Shown here: positions 55,892-64,000 of the stretch, one piece after another | Position numbering within the stretch: position 1 is the first letter of the stretch | Layout of the letters: every line of letters begins with the position of its first letter | Source: Sphingomonadales bacterium | GTDB taxonomy: Bacteria; Pseudomonadota; Alphaproteobacteria; Sphingomonadales; Sphingomonadaceae | NCBI GenBank assembly: GCA_028871475.1 | Contig: JAGWMZ010000003.1 | Coordinates: 62,001-126,000 of the forward strand | Length of the DNA: 64,000 nucleotides | Direction: 5' to 3' | Notes under the pieces: generated by a model | What the model saw: only the letters and a program-made list of their open reading frames with translations | Told to the model about the DNA's origin: nothing | The model's database searches: none | Made by a program: the position numbers and the translations under genes

Positions 55892-57252
55892 AGCGCCTGA
55901 TTTAGCGGTTCCAGCAGATAGTCCAGCAATGAACGCTTTCTGAGCGGAATCATGACGTTGACAGGAAGGCCGGCCTTCAATCCACCGGGTGCCCGCACGG
56001 TCTTGAACTTGGGAAGATCCTTTGTTTCCACCGTCACCTCTCCCGTGAAATATCGGGTTCCGCTCTTCTCATCTGAAAAGGCGTCAGCAGACATGCGCGT
56101 CACCCGGCCATTGATCCGCGGCATGCTGCGGTCATGAAAGGATGGAAACTTGAGTTCGGCGTTTTGCCCCACAGCCACATCGGCTGCATCATTGGGCGAC
56201 ACGCGCATCTCCACCACCAAAGCCGCATGGTCGGGTACTATACTCATCAGCTTATCGCCGGCCGCGATCACCCCGCCCTGCGTGAATACGGTGAGCCCAA
56301 CGACCTGCCCTGATACTGGCGCCCTGATCAGCAGATTTTCCACTTGCGCCCGCGCATCCATCCAGCGCGGATAGACGGCATCGAGTTGGTCAACGACCTT
56401 GCGCAGGTCATCTGACGACTGGCGTTGATTGTCGGTGTTCAACGACAATTGACGATAGCGCATCTCGCCGATCTGGTTCCTGGATGACGCCAGATCCGCC
56501 GCCATGCGCGCATAGTCCCCCTCGTTCGCCTGACGGGCCCGTTCCAGCTCACGCACACGGTTGACACTGGCATAGCCTTCGGCGGCCAGCTCACGCATCC
56601 CATCCAATTGGCTGGAATAAGAGCTGTCCTGGCGCCGGTTAGATGCCAGTTGGCGATCAAGGCCGGCAATCTTGTCACCCAATTGCTCTGCCTGTTGGCT
56701 GATCACCCCGCGCTGCGACTGCAAGGCGCGATTGTTCGATGCCAAAAGCTTTTGCTGCAACCGAAAGGACGCCTCTGCGTCAGGCTGATATTCGCCGGGC
56801 AGCGTCGCAAATTCGGAAGGGCGCTGCATATCACTGCGTCCGGCGATCTGGGCCTGCAGACGCGCGCGCTCCGCCATCAGATCAATGACCTGCGCCGCCA
56901 GGGATTGCTCATTGGCCTTGACGTCCGCGCCAGATAACTGGATCAACACATCGCCAGCCTTGACCCGCTGGCCCTCGCGCACATGGAGCGCCTCGACCGT
57001 TCCGCCATAGCGATGCTGCACCGCCTGCCGTTCGCCAGAGACTTTGACCACGCCATCGGCTGTCACCGCTGCATCCAGGGGGCAAAACGCAGCAAAACCC
57101 AGAAACAGCACGAAAAACAGAACAATCACAAACCAGCCAAGCCGCGTGCTGCCAGCCCCCGGTTCCTGAAGAACATAGGCTTCGCGCAACTGTACCCGTG
57201 CGAGTGCCGGCACTATATCGACAGCCTCGATCTGGCCAATAAAGCTTGCCAC
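55867..57252 (-). CDS. Type I secretion adaptor, HlyD/PrtE family
   Basis: 461 residues: one N-terminal transmembrane helix (about 38-60, RLGWFVIVLFFVLFLGFAAFC), a barrel-sandwich start (VVKVSGERQAVQHRYGGTVEALHVREGQRVKAGDVL), a long coiled-coil hairpin and the C-terminal beta domain ending PLRKRSLLDYLLEPLNQ. The tail is typical of HlyD/PrsE/PrtE. Connects the ABC exporter to an outer-membrane TolC-type channel, which is not encoded here. Confidence 0.93.
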   Translation of the reverse strand: MASFIGQIEAVDIVPALARVQLREAYVLQEPGAGSTRLGWFVIVLFFVLFLGFAAFCPLDAAVTADGVVKVSGERQAVQHRYGGTVEALHVREGQRVKAGDVLIQLSGADVKANEQSLAAQVIDLMAERARLQAQIAGRSDMQRPSEFATLPGEYQPDAEASFRLQQKLLASNNRALQSQRGVISQQAEQLGDKIAGLDRQLASNRRQDSSYSSQLDGMRELAAEGYASVNRVRELERARQANEGDYARMAADLASSRNQIGEMRYRQLSLNTDNQRQSSDDLRKVVDQLDAVYPRWMDARAQVENLLIRAPVSGQVVGLTVFTQGGVIAAGDKLMSIVPDHAALVVEMRVSPNDAADVAVGQNAELKFPSFHDRSMPRINGRVTRMSADAFSDEKSGTRYFTGEVTVETKDLPKFKTVRAPGGLKAGLPVNVMIPLRKRSLLDYLLEPLNQALWRSGREH

Positions 57253-57297
57253 GTCCTGTCTCCCGCAAACCCTAACCTGACTTGGCGGACCTATCCG

Positions 57298-59049
57298 TCA
57301 CGCCGATTGCGCCACCGTGTTGCCTGGCATCTGCTGCGCCAGCACCGCCTGACGGCTGCCAAACATGTCCATCCGGCCGTCCCGGATGACCAGCAGCTTG
57401 TCGGCATTGTTGAGAACGGCCTGGGTGTGGGCCACGATGATAATCGTCACCCCCTGGGCTCGTAAGGTTCTGAAGGCACCGAGCAAGGCCTCCTGCCCGA
57501 TCGCGTCGAGATGGGCATTGGGCTCGTCAAGGATCAGAACCCGAGGCCTGTTGTACAAGGCCCGCGCGAGGGTGATCCGCTGCGCCTGTCCACCCGACAG
57601 CCCCACCCCGCCCCAGCCAAGCTCCGTGTCATAGCCTTGAGGCAGGCGCAGGATGAAATCATGGGCACCACACAATTGCGCCGCGCGGATAACCTCCCGA
57701 TCCAGTTCCTCAGGGTCGAGGCCCAGTTCCGTATCGAAGCGGGCGATATTTTCCTTGATCGTCCCACGATAAAGGGTGGGTTCCTGCGGTACATAGCCAA
57801 CCGCCTGCGTCAACTGCTGCTCCGGCCAGTCATCAAGCGCCGCACCATCATAGCGCACCACCCCGGCCATGGCCGAATTGATGCCGACCATCGCCTTCAC
57901 CAATGTTGACTTGCCCGCGCCGCTCGGGCCGATGACGCCCAACATCTCACCGGGCGCCAGATCGAAGCTCAATCCTTGCAGCAGCAACCGGTCCCTGGCC
58001 GGAGACATGACAGCCAGTCCCTCGACGCTGACCCGGCCCATGGGAGCGGGTAATGTCGTGTGAATACGCAGCGCCCCACGCGCATCGAACACATCGATGA
58101 GCATGCGATAGGATTCCCGCGCCTGCACCAGCCCCTTCCACGCCCCGGTGATCATCTCGATCGGCGCCAGCGCGCGCGACACCAGCAATGATGCGGCAAA
58201 AATAGCCCCGGGCGAGATCTGCTGATTGATCGCCAGATAGGCGCCCAACCCCAGCGCCAGAGACTGCATGGTGAGGCGCAACGCCTTGACGCTGCTGGTG
58301 AATGCGGCGGAAGAATGGGCGGCCTGGGCGGCGGCAAGGCTGGCCTGCGCCCGGTCGACCACATGGCGTTGCACCATCGCCTCACGCATGCCCAAGGCAT
58401 TGACGGTGCCTGCTGTCGCCAAAGTTCCGTCAATCGCCATGAAGCTCTGCTGGGCGCGCCGGTTAGCCTGTTTGTTCACATCATGGGTCGCGCGTTCCGC
58501 CCACCAACTCAGCACCGTCAGCAACAGGCATCCAGCCAGAGCCATTACCCCCAGCGCCCAATGCAGCAACATGCATGCGAGAATATAGATCGGTGCCCAG
58601 GGCACATCGAAAAGAGCCAGGACACCAATCCCGGTGAGCACCTGCCGCAAGGCATCGAATTCGCGCAGCACGGTGGCATTGCGCGCCATGCCTGAACCGC
58701 GCGCAACCCGCAGCAAACCGTCCATGACTGCACCTGCCAGCAGACGGTCCAGCCGATAGCTGATGGCACCCAGCAGCCGCGTGCGGGCCAGATCGAGCAA
58801 AGCGATGGTCAATGTCGCCGCCACGAAAATGCCGGTCAGCATCAACAGCGTGACCCCGCCATGCGACGGGATTACCCGGTCATAGACCTGCAGCATGTAC
58901 AAGGTCGGGGCCAGATAGAGCAGATTGAGAAAGGCGCTGAACACTGCCGCCGTGATGAACAATCCACGACAGTTCCTCAACGCATCGCCCATCACTTGCT
59001 GTCCTACGCCATGTTTGTCGTCCTCGGCTGATTGGGTTCCGGCCTTCAT
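57298..59049 (-). CDS. Type I secretion ABC exporter, PrtD/PrsD family
   Basis: 583 residues: six transmembrane helices (about 30-300) without an N-terminal C39 peptidase domain, then an ATPase domain with Walker A GPSGAGKST (374-382), signature LSGGQAQR and Walker B RVLILDEPNAHLD. PrtD-type exporters secrete RTX proteins; the sphingan exopolysaccharide loci of Sphingomonas carry the related atrD/atrB pair. ATG 59049 chosen; the open frame runs on upstream. Its likely cargo is the RTX protein at 61509. Confidence 0.94.
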   Translation of the reverse strand: MKAGTQSAEDDKHGVGQQVMGDALRNCRGLFITAAVFSAFLNLLYLAPTLYMLQVYDRVIPSHGGVTLLMLTGIFVAATLTIALLDLARTRLLGAISYRLDRLLAGAVMDGLLRVARGSGMARNATVLREFDALRQVLTGIGVLALFDVPWAPIYILACMLLHWALGVMALAGCLLLTVLSWWAERATHDVNKQANRRAQQSFMAIDGTLATAGTVNALGMREAMVQRHVVDRAQASLAAAQAAHSSAAFTSSVKALRLTMQSLALGLGAYLAINQQISPGAIFAASLLVSRALAPIEMITGAWKGLVQARESYRMLIDVFDARGALRIHTTLPAPMGRVSVEGLAVMSPARDRLLLQGLSFDLAPGEMLGVIGPSGAGKSTLVKAMVGINSAMAGVVRYDGAALDDWPEQQLTQAVGYVPQEPTLYRGTIKENIARFDTELGLDPEELDREVIRAAQLCGAHDFILRLPQGYDTELGWGGVGLSGGQAQRITLARALYNRPRVLILDEPNAHLDAIGQEALLGAFRTLRAQGVTIIIVAHTQAVLNNADKLLVIRDGRMDMFGSRQAVLAQQMPGNTVAQSA

Positions 59050-59104
59050 GTTCAAGGTCCATTTCAACGCTGGGTCTGGACGTTCGGGGTGGATAAGAGC
59101 TTGG

Positions 59105-61282
59105 TCAGTTGATGTAATAGCTGGAGAAGCGCTTCTGATAGGCGAAGGAATCCGCCTGCCCGGTGCGCGCGTAATAGCGAACGTCAATCATCGAGAGCAG
59201 GCCGCCGATGAGATTGGCATGGCACTCCCGCAGTGCCATCGCCGCCGCCAGAGCCGCGCGCGAGGTCGTTTTCTGCCAGCGCACCACCAGCAGTGCAGCA
59301 TCGGCGGCCCGTGCCAGCGTCCTGGTTTCCGCAAGGCCCAGTACCGGCGCTGTATCGACGATGACATAATCGAACGCGCGCCTGAGTTCGGCGAACCATT
59401 CCGCAGCATCCTCGACGCTGACCTGTGTCAGCCTCCGCACATCGATCGGCGCCGGCAAAATGGTCAGCGGCGTTTCGACATCACTGACGAGCCTTTGGGA
59501 CCAATGGGCATGGACTGACGTAACCTCCATGCCATCACTCGTCATGGCCGGGACCAGCAGCCGCGAGGCAGAGCGCCGGCGAAAATCACCATCCACCAAC
59601 ACGACCCGCCGCCCGGATATGGCCAGCATCCGCGCCAGGCACACCGCCGCAGTTGTTTTCCCCTCACCGGGCAGAGAGGAGGTGATGGCAATGACCCGCG
59701 CATTCTCGCCGCAGCTCAATTCAATATAGGTCAGCAGATTCCGCAAGGCCTCGGCAAAGAGCGAAAACGGGCGCGCCATGAGATAGCTGGTCGGCGCCAT
59801 GCGGCTGCGATTGCGCAGATCCGGCAGGGCACCGGCATAGTTAATACCCACCAGCGCTTCCATTTCATCGCGCCCATGCACAGTGCGATCGAGATATTCG
59901 CCAAGCCCCACGGCCAGTGACCCGGCTGTCAAAGAGGCGATGCCGCCGAAAACCACGGCTAGCGGAATGTTCGGCCAGACCGGAACGAAAGGTTCATGCG
60001 CGGCGGCGACAATGCTGGCATCGGGTGTGGGCGATTGCACTTGCGCTGCGGTCTGCTTGGCGCGCTCCAGGAAAGCGCTATAGACCGCCGCGCTGGCGTC
60101 AGCCTTGCGCTGCAGGTCGCTCATCCCCGTCATCGCCTTGTTGTTGGCCACCAGCGAACCCTGAATGCGGTTGTAGCTGCTCTCCAGCGACGCCAGTTTG
60201 GATTGAGCAGCTTGCAGGTCAGCCCTTTGTCCCGCCAGAATGCGATCACGCTCTGCCGCGATATGGCGGCGTATATCGGCCAGATTTTTCCTTGCGCTGA
60301 TCACATCGGGATGCAGATCACCGTAACGCGCCTGCAATGTTGCCAATTGACCGCTCGCGGTCGCTTCCTGAGCACGCAGCAAGCGGATCGTTTCGGAAGA
60401 TGTGACCGCGCTGACGTCTGCCCCGCCGCCATGGCCTACCTGAGCCTGCGAAGCATTGTTCATGCCCCGCTCCTGCGCAAGAGCCGCGCGGGCCTCGGCA
60501 ATCTGCGTGCCAAGATCGGCAATCTGGCGCTCGGCCAGCGTGGCGCCATCGGCGCTCATCAGATTATGGGCGATGCGATAGGACTGCAGCGCACTGTCAT
60601 CCTGCAACGCCTGCCGGCTCAGCTTGGCTGCTCCTTCCTGCACAAATCCCGCAGCAGCACTGGTGGCATTGTTGCGCGCCTGATCGGTAAAGACGATGTA
60701 GGCCTTCGCAAATCCATTGGCGATCCGGGCCGACAGTTCTGCCGAACGCGCATGAGCGGTAATGTCGATCACATAGGTCAGACCGGAACGCCGCACAGCG
60801 ACGTCGTTCAGCAGTCTGGTCAAAGCGACGCCTTCCATCTCACTCGCTCCGGAAGCGGCAATACGCTTGTCCAGTTCCGCGCCAGCGGAGGCATGCCGCT
60901 GGACGGCAACGGCAGGGGGCACATAGTAGGGATCGCTGGCCAGCTTGAGATCACGCACCACCTGCAGCGCAACGGTGGGCGAAGCGATAAGCCGCACCTG
61001 CGTATCGACCACATTGGTATCTGCCGGAAGGTTGGAAACGACGGCCTCCTGCCCGGTCGGGTCAACTTTTCGCGGCTGGATCAGGACGCTCGTCGTTGCC
61101 TCAAAAGTCCTCGGCAACAGCGTGACCGCAAGGGCAATCGCCGACGCAGTCAGAAGGAAAACGACAAGAAACAAGCGCAGCCTGCGAAAGAACAGCGACA
61201 CCAGAAATGCCGGATCAGGAAGAATTCTCTCCCTGCTTTCAGCCGGAGGAAGGTCACCGTCAACGCGCAAAGGAACAGCCAT
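59105..61282 (-). CDS. Polysaccharide copolymerase / BY-kinase (Wzc/GumC/ExoP family)
   Basis: 725 residues. Wzz domain with a first transmembrane helix (about 36-56), a long coiled coil, GNVR-like motif (DLQRKADASAAVYSAFLERAK), second helix (about 440-460), then a bacterial tyrosine kinase: Walker A LPGEGKTT (537-544), Walker A' VVLVDGDF (561-568), Walker B YVIVDTAP (639-646). The C-terminus carries a Tyr cluster (Tyr703, 704, 715, 722, 723) for autophosphorylation. Controls exopolysaccharide chain length and export. Upstream and in the same direction as the secretion genes. Confidence 0.93.
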   Translation of the reverse strand: MAVPLRVDGDLPPAESRERILPDPAFLVSLFFRRLRLFLVVFLLTASAIALAVTLLPRTFEATTSVLIQPRKVDPTGQEAVVSNLPADTNVVDTQVRLIASPTVALQVVRDLKLASDPYYVPPAVAVQRHASAGAELDKRIAASGASEMEGVALTRLLNDVAVRRSGLTYVIDITAHARSAELSARIANGFAKAYIVFTDQARNNATSAAAGFVQEGAAKLSRQALQDDSALQSYRIAHNLMSADGATLAERQIADLGTQIAEARAALAQERGMNNASQAQVGHGGGADVSAVTSSETIRLLRAQEATASGQLATLQARYGDLHPDVISARKNLADIRRHIAAERDRILAGQRADLQAAQSKLASLESSYNRIQGSLVANNKAMTGMSDLQRKADASAAVYSAFLERAKQTAAQVQSPTPDASIVAAAHEPFVPVWPNIPLAVVFGGIASLTAGSLAVGLGEYLDRTVHGRDEMEALVGINYAGALPDLRNRSRMAPTSYLMARPFSLFAEALRNLLTYIELSCGENARVIAITSSLPGEGKTTAAVCLARMLAISGRRVVLVDGDFRRRSASRLLVPAMTSDGMEVTSVHAHWSQRLVSDVETPLTILPAPIDVRRLTQVSVEDAAEWFAELRRAFDYVIVDTAPVLGLAETRTLARAADAALLVVRWQKTTSRAALAAAMALRECHANLIGGLLSMIDVRYYARTGQADSFAYQKRFSSYYIN

Positions 61283-61437
61283 GATCACCACCGGAAGGGG
61301 AAAGGTTCAGTAGCAATCCTAATGCCTTGCCGGCCCAGAAATCCAACAATAGCCCATCCATTTGCGACGTGTTTCTCCGGAATATCACGGATTTGAAGTC
61401 AAACACCGGAAACCGGACTGGCTGATCATGATGCAGG

Positions 61438-61471
61438 GCCATATTTTTCAATGCCACTATTGAAAAATGGC
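61438..61471 (-). other. Long hairpin between RTX and kinase genes
   Basis: ATTTTTCAAT (61443-61452) pairs perfectly with ATTGAAAAAT (61459-61468) around GCCACT; GCCAT/ATGGC-type pairing extends it to 13 pairs with a two-base bulge. The minus strand lacks a clean terminal T-run, so this may be attenuating or a processing site rather than a full terminator. Confidence 0.55.
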
Positions 61472-61508
61472 GAGCGAAATGCCCGCCATTCTCCCATCCC
61501 CGCATGGA

Positions 61509-61991
61509 TCAGTAAAAATTGTAATCGCCCAGCACCAGATGATTGCCGTTGAGCGAATGCACGTAGACCTCGTAATTCTGGCCATTGAGGCCATCATGGA
61601 TCGTATAATACTGCGCGGTCGGGTCCGCCGTGTGGGTGCCCGGCACGTCAGCATAGCGATCGAAGGTCAGCGTCGTGCCATCCGCGGCCGTGCCGAAACC
61701 ATAGAAGCGAATGAAGTCGCTGTTGCTGGGAGACCATGCAACGCCGGCATTGGTGAAGTCATAGATGACAGCCCCCGCCGCATAGCCATTGGTTGTCGAG
61801 GTGGATTGGGCCAGCGAACTCTGCGCGATCACAAAAGTATCACTGCCATCGCCTCCGTAATAGGTGTCATTGCCCCCGGTTCCGTAGAGCACATCATTTC
61901 CGGTGCCCCCGGAGATAAGAGCGCCATTTGCAGTTCCAACGATTTGACCCCAGGTATCCGGAGTGGTCGGCACGCCATTGACAGTTGGCAT
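61509..61991 (-). CDS. Small RTX (hemolysin-type calcium-binding) protein, likely type I secretion cargo
   Basis: 160 residues. Two to three RTX nonapeptides are seen at about 30-55 (GGTGNDVLYGTGGNDTYYGGDG, given here as GGTGNDVLY, GTGGNDTYY, GGDGSDTF), followed by a beta-rich C-terminal domain (VIYDFTNAGVAWSPSNSDFIRFYGF). No N-terminal signal peptide, which fits type I secretion; the C-terminus GNHLVLGDYNFY may hold the export signal. Most RTX proteins are far larger. ATG 61991 has AGGAAGG upstream. Function after export unknown; calcium-dependent matrix protein is plausible. Confidence 0.85.
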   Translation of the reverse strand: MPTVNGVPTTPDTWGQIVGTANGALISGGTGNDVLYGTGGNDTYYGGDGSDTFVIAQSSLAQSTSTTNGYAAGAVIYDFTNAGVAWSPSNSDFIRFYGFGTAADGTTLTFDRYADVPGTHTADPTAQYYTIHDGLNGQNYEVYVHSLNGNHLVLGDYNFY

Positions 61992-62416
61992 TATCAAGAT
62001 CCTTCCTGATGGAGAGCTCTCTCTTCGGGCAATTCTGCGGAATGCTCTTGCGACATGCGAGGCAATTACAAGATCAGATTTGCAGAATTACTTTCTCAGA
62101 TCACTCTTAATCCAACGAACAACTCACTGGAAATCCGGTTCCATGCGAATACCTCTGCTTTGGATTATTTAACTTAACTAAACCACAAGAATAATAGGTC
62201 CACATCATGCGATTTTTACCTAAAACATACAGACAAGATGACATGATAAATTCGAACAAAAGCAAGAAATATCTGCAAAAATCGCCAAATGGAAATTTCC
62301 GATCAAAATAAATCCATTTTCGATCCAACCCCCTCAATGCTTTGTTAAATCAATTTTCAGAAAACACTCGTTAGAGAAACCTTACCGCTTAATTCACGCG
62401 AAACGGGACCACCCAA
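61992..62416. other. AT-rich divergent intergenic region of the EPS locus
   Basis: About 425 bases, visibly AT-rich. It must contain the RTX promoter (minus) and that of the membrane protein (plus). One perfect palindrome, GGAAATTTCC, lies at 62291-62300. No convincing coding sequence, tRNA or mobile-element end is seen. TTAACTTAAC near 62170 is AT-rich but does not fit the CtrA spacing. Confidence 0.45.
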
Positions 62417-62671
62417 ATGTTGCCTGCCGTCATCCCTGAACACGCCCACCGCCCGTCCTCGGCGCGCCATGATCGCCACAGGAACAACGATTGGAGCAAA
62501 CGGCCCACGGTGGCGACCTCGGCTTACGAGGGCATGCGCACCGTCGACACCATTGGCGCCAGTTATGAGAAATACCCTCGCTATGTTCGGGTCCTCATCA
62601 TCATTGCGCTGACAGCCATGCTGTGGACAGTGCTGTTCATGGGCACCTCAGCCTTGCTTTCGGCCATCTGA
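62417..62671 (+). CDS. Small inner-membrane protein
   Basis: 84 residues; not recognised. The first ~50 are hydrophilic and His/Arg-rich (EHAHRPSSARHDRHRNNDW), then one transmembrane helix (about 57-79, VRVLIIIALTAMLWTVLFMG). ATG 62417 is preceded by only a weak ribosome site. It lies ahead of the outer-membrane barrel gene on the same strand, and may be an accessory of the polysaccharide machinery by position only. Confidence 0.6.
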   Translation: MLPAVIPEHAHRPSSARHDRHRNNDWSKRPTVATSAYEGMRTVDTIGASYEKYPRYVRVLIIIALTAMLWTVLFMGTSALLSAI

Positions 62672-62935
62672 TCCACTCTGTCGGAACGCGGGCAGAGGCC
62701 CACTGCCGGACACTGCCGCCAAAATCGAGCCTTTGACGGCCCAGGGCAAAGGCCCTCGCGTTCCTGCCAAACGAGGTCCATGCTCGCCACAAGGACTGAC
62801 GGTTCTGCCGCCCGGATTATGCCGGCAGCTGCACCATCACCCCATCAATAACACCAAAACGGCCCCACTCCGCGTTTCCCGCAGATGCGCTTTTGGTCAT
62901 CATTCCCGACATCTGACAGGGTGAAAGGAAGACCG
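62672..62935. other. Intergenic region before the barrel gene
   Basis: 264 bases without a gene, GC-rich again. Short inverted segments (GGCCCAGGGCAAAGGCCC-like near 62738) could form weak hairpins. The ribosome site AAAGGAAG at 62924 belongs to the next gene. Confidence 0.4.
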
Positions 62936-64000
62936 GTGTTCCGCCGTGGGCCTACCAGTTCCAGCTTGCCGATCATCGTGGCCTGTCTTTGCGGCGGTGC
63001 GGCCGTGCAGGCCCAGGACCTCAGCGGCACCAGCGCTTCGTCCATCACCGTGCCACTGCCGCCCGCCCTGTCGCCGGGGGGCTATGCGCCGCCCCAGCCT
63101 GCCGTGCCCGAAGGCGTTGGCGTGGCAGACAGGCCCCGCCAAGACTATCTGCCCATCGGTGGCCGCCTCGGCTCATTTTTTCTTTATCCCGACGCAGCGA
63201 TAACGACGGGACTGTCGGACAACATCCGCGCGACGCAGGCCGATCGCATGGGCGACAGCTATCTGCGGGTCAGCGCCGGTACGCAACTCGTTTCCGGTTT
63301 TTCGCGCCACAAGGTGAAGGCGGGCCTCTTCGTCAGTCACCCCTTTTACCTCCATCATCCGCAGGAGGGCATCACGCAATATGGCGGCAGTCTGGACACC
63401 ACGCTGGACCTCGATCGCAGGACACAGGCCGATGTGATGTTCACCGCCGGGCGCTCGATCGTCGACCGGACAGATTTCACAAGCCCGCCCGATGCCACGT
63501 CGCCCATCGCCTATGATCATGCCTCCGCCCGGCTGAACCTCACTCACGGGATCAACCGGCTGACCCTGTCCAGCACCGCCAAGGTCACCGGCACATCCTA
63601 CCGCCATGGGCGGACCGATAGTGGCGCCCTCATCAGCCAGACCTATCGCGACATGACCGCCTATGATCTGGTGCAGGAAGCGCGCTACACGCTTCATCCC
63701 GGCTTCGACGCGGTGCTGCATGTCAGCTATAACCGCGCTGTTTATGCGCTTCCCGCCAGCGATCCCGCGCAGCCCGGCCATCTCGCGCGCGATGCCTCTG
63801 GTTGGACGGTGCAAGCCGGCGCACGTCTCGGCCTTACCGGCACGCTCTATGGGGAACTGCGCCTCGGCTACCTTTGGCGAGACTATGCGGACCCTCGCCT
63901 GCGCGCCGCGCGCGGTTTTTCGTTCGACGGCAATCTGCTATGGAATGCCGGCACGCTCACCTCCGTCCGGCTGCGCGGCAGCCGCAGCGTGGAAGAAGCG
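62936..64000 (+). CDS. Outer-membrane beta-barrel protein, cut by the window end
   Basis: 355 codons are visible and the frame runs off the right edge. GTG start with AAAGGAAG six bases upstream (a GTG five codons earlier is in frame). A signal-like leader (LPIIVACLCGGAAVQAQ) precedes a Pro-rich linker and then alternating beta strands with aromatic girdles (GSFFLYPDAAITTGLSDNI, ELRLGYLWRDYADPRL, LLWNAGTLTSVRLRGSR). The style fits the outer-membrane barrel family found in alphaproteobacterial exopolysaccharide loci (BBP2-type). It may export or anchor the polysaccharide made with the kinase upstream. Confidence 0.8.
   Translation, partial: MFRRGPTSSSLPIIVACLCGGAAVQAQDLSGTSASSITVPLPPALSPGGYAPPQPAVPEGVGVADRPRQDYLPIGGRLGSFFLYPDAAITTGLSDNIRATQADRMGDSYLRVSAGTQLVSGFSRHKVKAGLFVSHPFYLHHPQEGITQYGGSLDTTLDLDRRTQADVMFTAGRSIVDRTDFTSPPDATSPIAYDHASARLNLTHGINRLTLSSTAKVTGTSYRHGRTDSGALISQTYRDMTAYDLVQEARYTLHPGFDAVLHVSYNRAVYALPASDPAQPGHLARDASGWTVQAGARLGLTGTLYGELRLGYLWRDYADPRLRAARGFSFDGNLLWNAGTLTSVRLRGSRSVEEA

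Noticed and set aside
62038..62142. EcfG-type promoter for the RTX gene (AACG and GTTCC on the plus strand)
   Set aside because: The two elements are 20 bases apart instead of 16-17.
61992..62416. Insertion element remnant in the AT-rich gap
   Set aside because: No terminal inverted repeats, target duplication or transposase fragment could be found in either strand.
1..64000. CRISPR arrays, rRNA or tRNA genes, phage or integrase genes
   Set aside because: Intergenic gaps are short and none shows regularly spaced repeats, tRNA cloverleaf boxes or rRNA sequence; nothing integrase-like was translated.

Overview
The window is high-GC DNA from a Gram-negative bacterium, almost certainly an alphaproteobacterium of the order Sphingomonadales (Novosphingobium/Sphingobium/Sphingomonas-like). 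The reasons are the dusB-ntrB-ntrC run beside a fused ispDF, a pyruvate dehydrogenase E1 beta subunit with its own lipoyl domain, a RegB/RegA pair beside a cytochrome bo3 oxidase, a TonB receptor of the Xanthomonas/Caulobacter type beside SapC and a Cupin_8 protein, and general-stress (EcfG-type) promoter sequences. No rRNA, tRNA, CRISPR array or transposase was seen.

Region 1 (1-18 kb) is core metabolism: nitrogen two-component system (ntrB, start of ntrC), dusB, ispDF, cinA/pncC, ratA/COQ10-like, lipA, a beta-carbonic anhydrase, gyrA, trmFO, pdhA/pdhB, an ftsB-like gene, a PilZ protein and several small proteins. Region 2 (18-29 kb) is energy and redox control: a KdpE/short KdpD pair without kdpFABC, an MHS-type MFS carrier, then a tight run cyoABCD-surf1-regB-regA in which a quinol oxidase is followed by a sensor carrying the RegB quinone-binding box.

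Region 3 (29-44 kb) is a carbohydrate-oriented accessory region: phosphohexomutase, polysaccharide deacetylase, a sorbosone-type sugar dehydrogenase with a cytochrome c tail, a frameshifted remnant of a GH3 beta-glucosidase, a GH43 arabinanase with a ricin-like tail, a secreted protein of unknown function, a type B carboxylesterase, and a TonB receptor facing a cupin-SapC pair. Two copies of a 14-base operator-like word lie in the esterase promoter region, and a LacI-type palindrome with a GNRA hairpin lies ahead of the TonB receptor.

Region 4 (44-55 kb) holds an RND efflux operon (adaptor, pump, exported GlcG/HbpS-like protein, outer-membrane channel, LysR regulator), a phasin-like protein, a DUF4142 lipoprotein and a small acidic protein with divergent EcfG-type promoters between them, and a GH92 alpha-mannosidase. 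Region 5 (55-64 kb) is one end of an exopolysaccharide/secretion locus: AT-rich acyltransferase, type I secretion adaptor and ABC exporter, a Wzc/GumC-like tyrosine autokinase, a 160-residue RTX protein that is the likely exporter cargo, a small membrane protein and an outer-membrane beta-barrel protein cut by the window end.

The best candidates for undescribed biology are the coupled EPS kinase/type I secretion/mini-RTX module, the TonB receptor-SapC-cupin module, and the GlcG-like protein built into an RND efflux operon.
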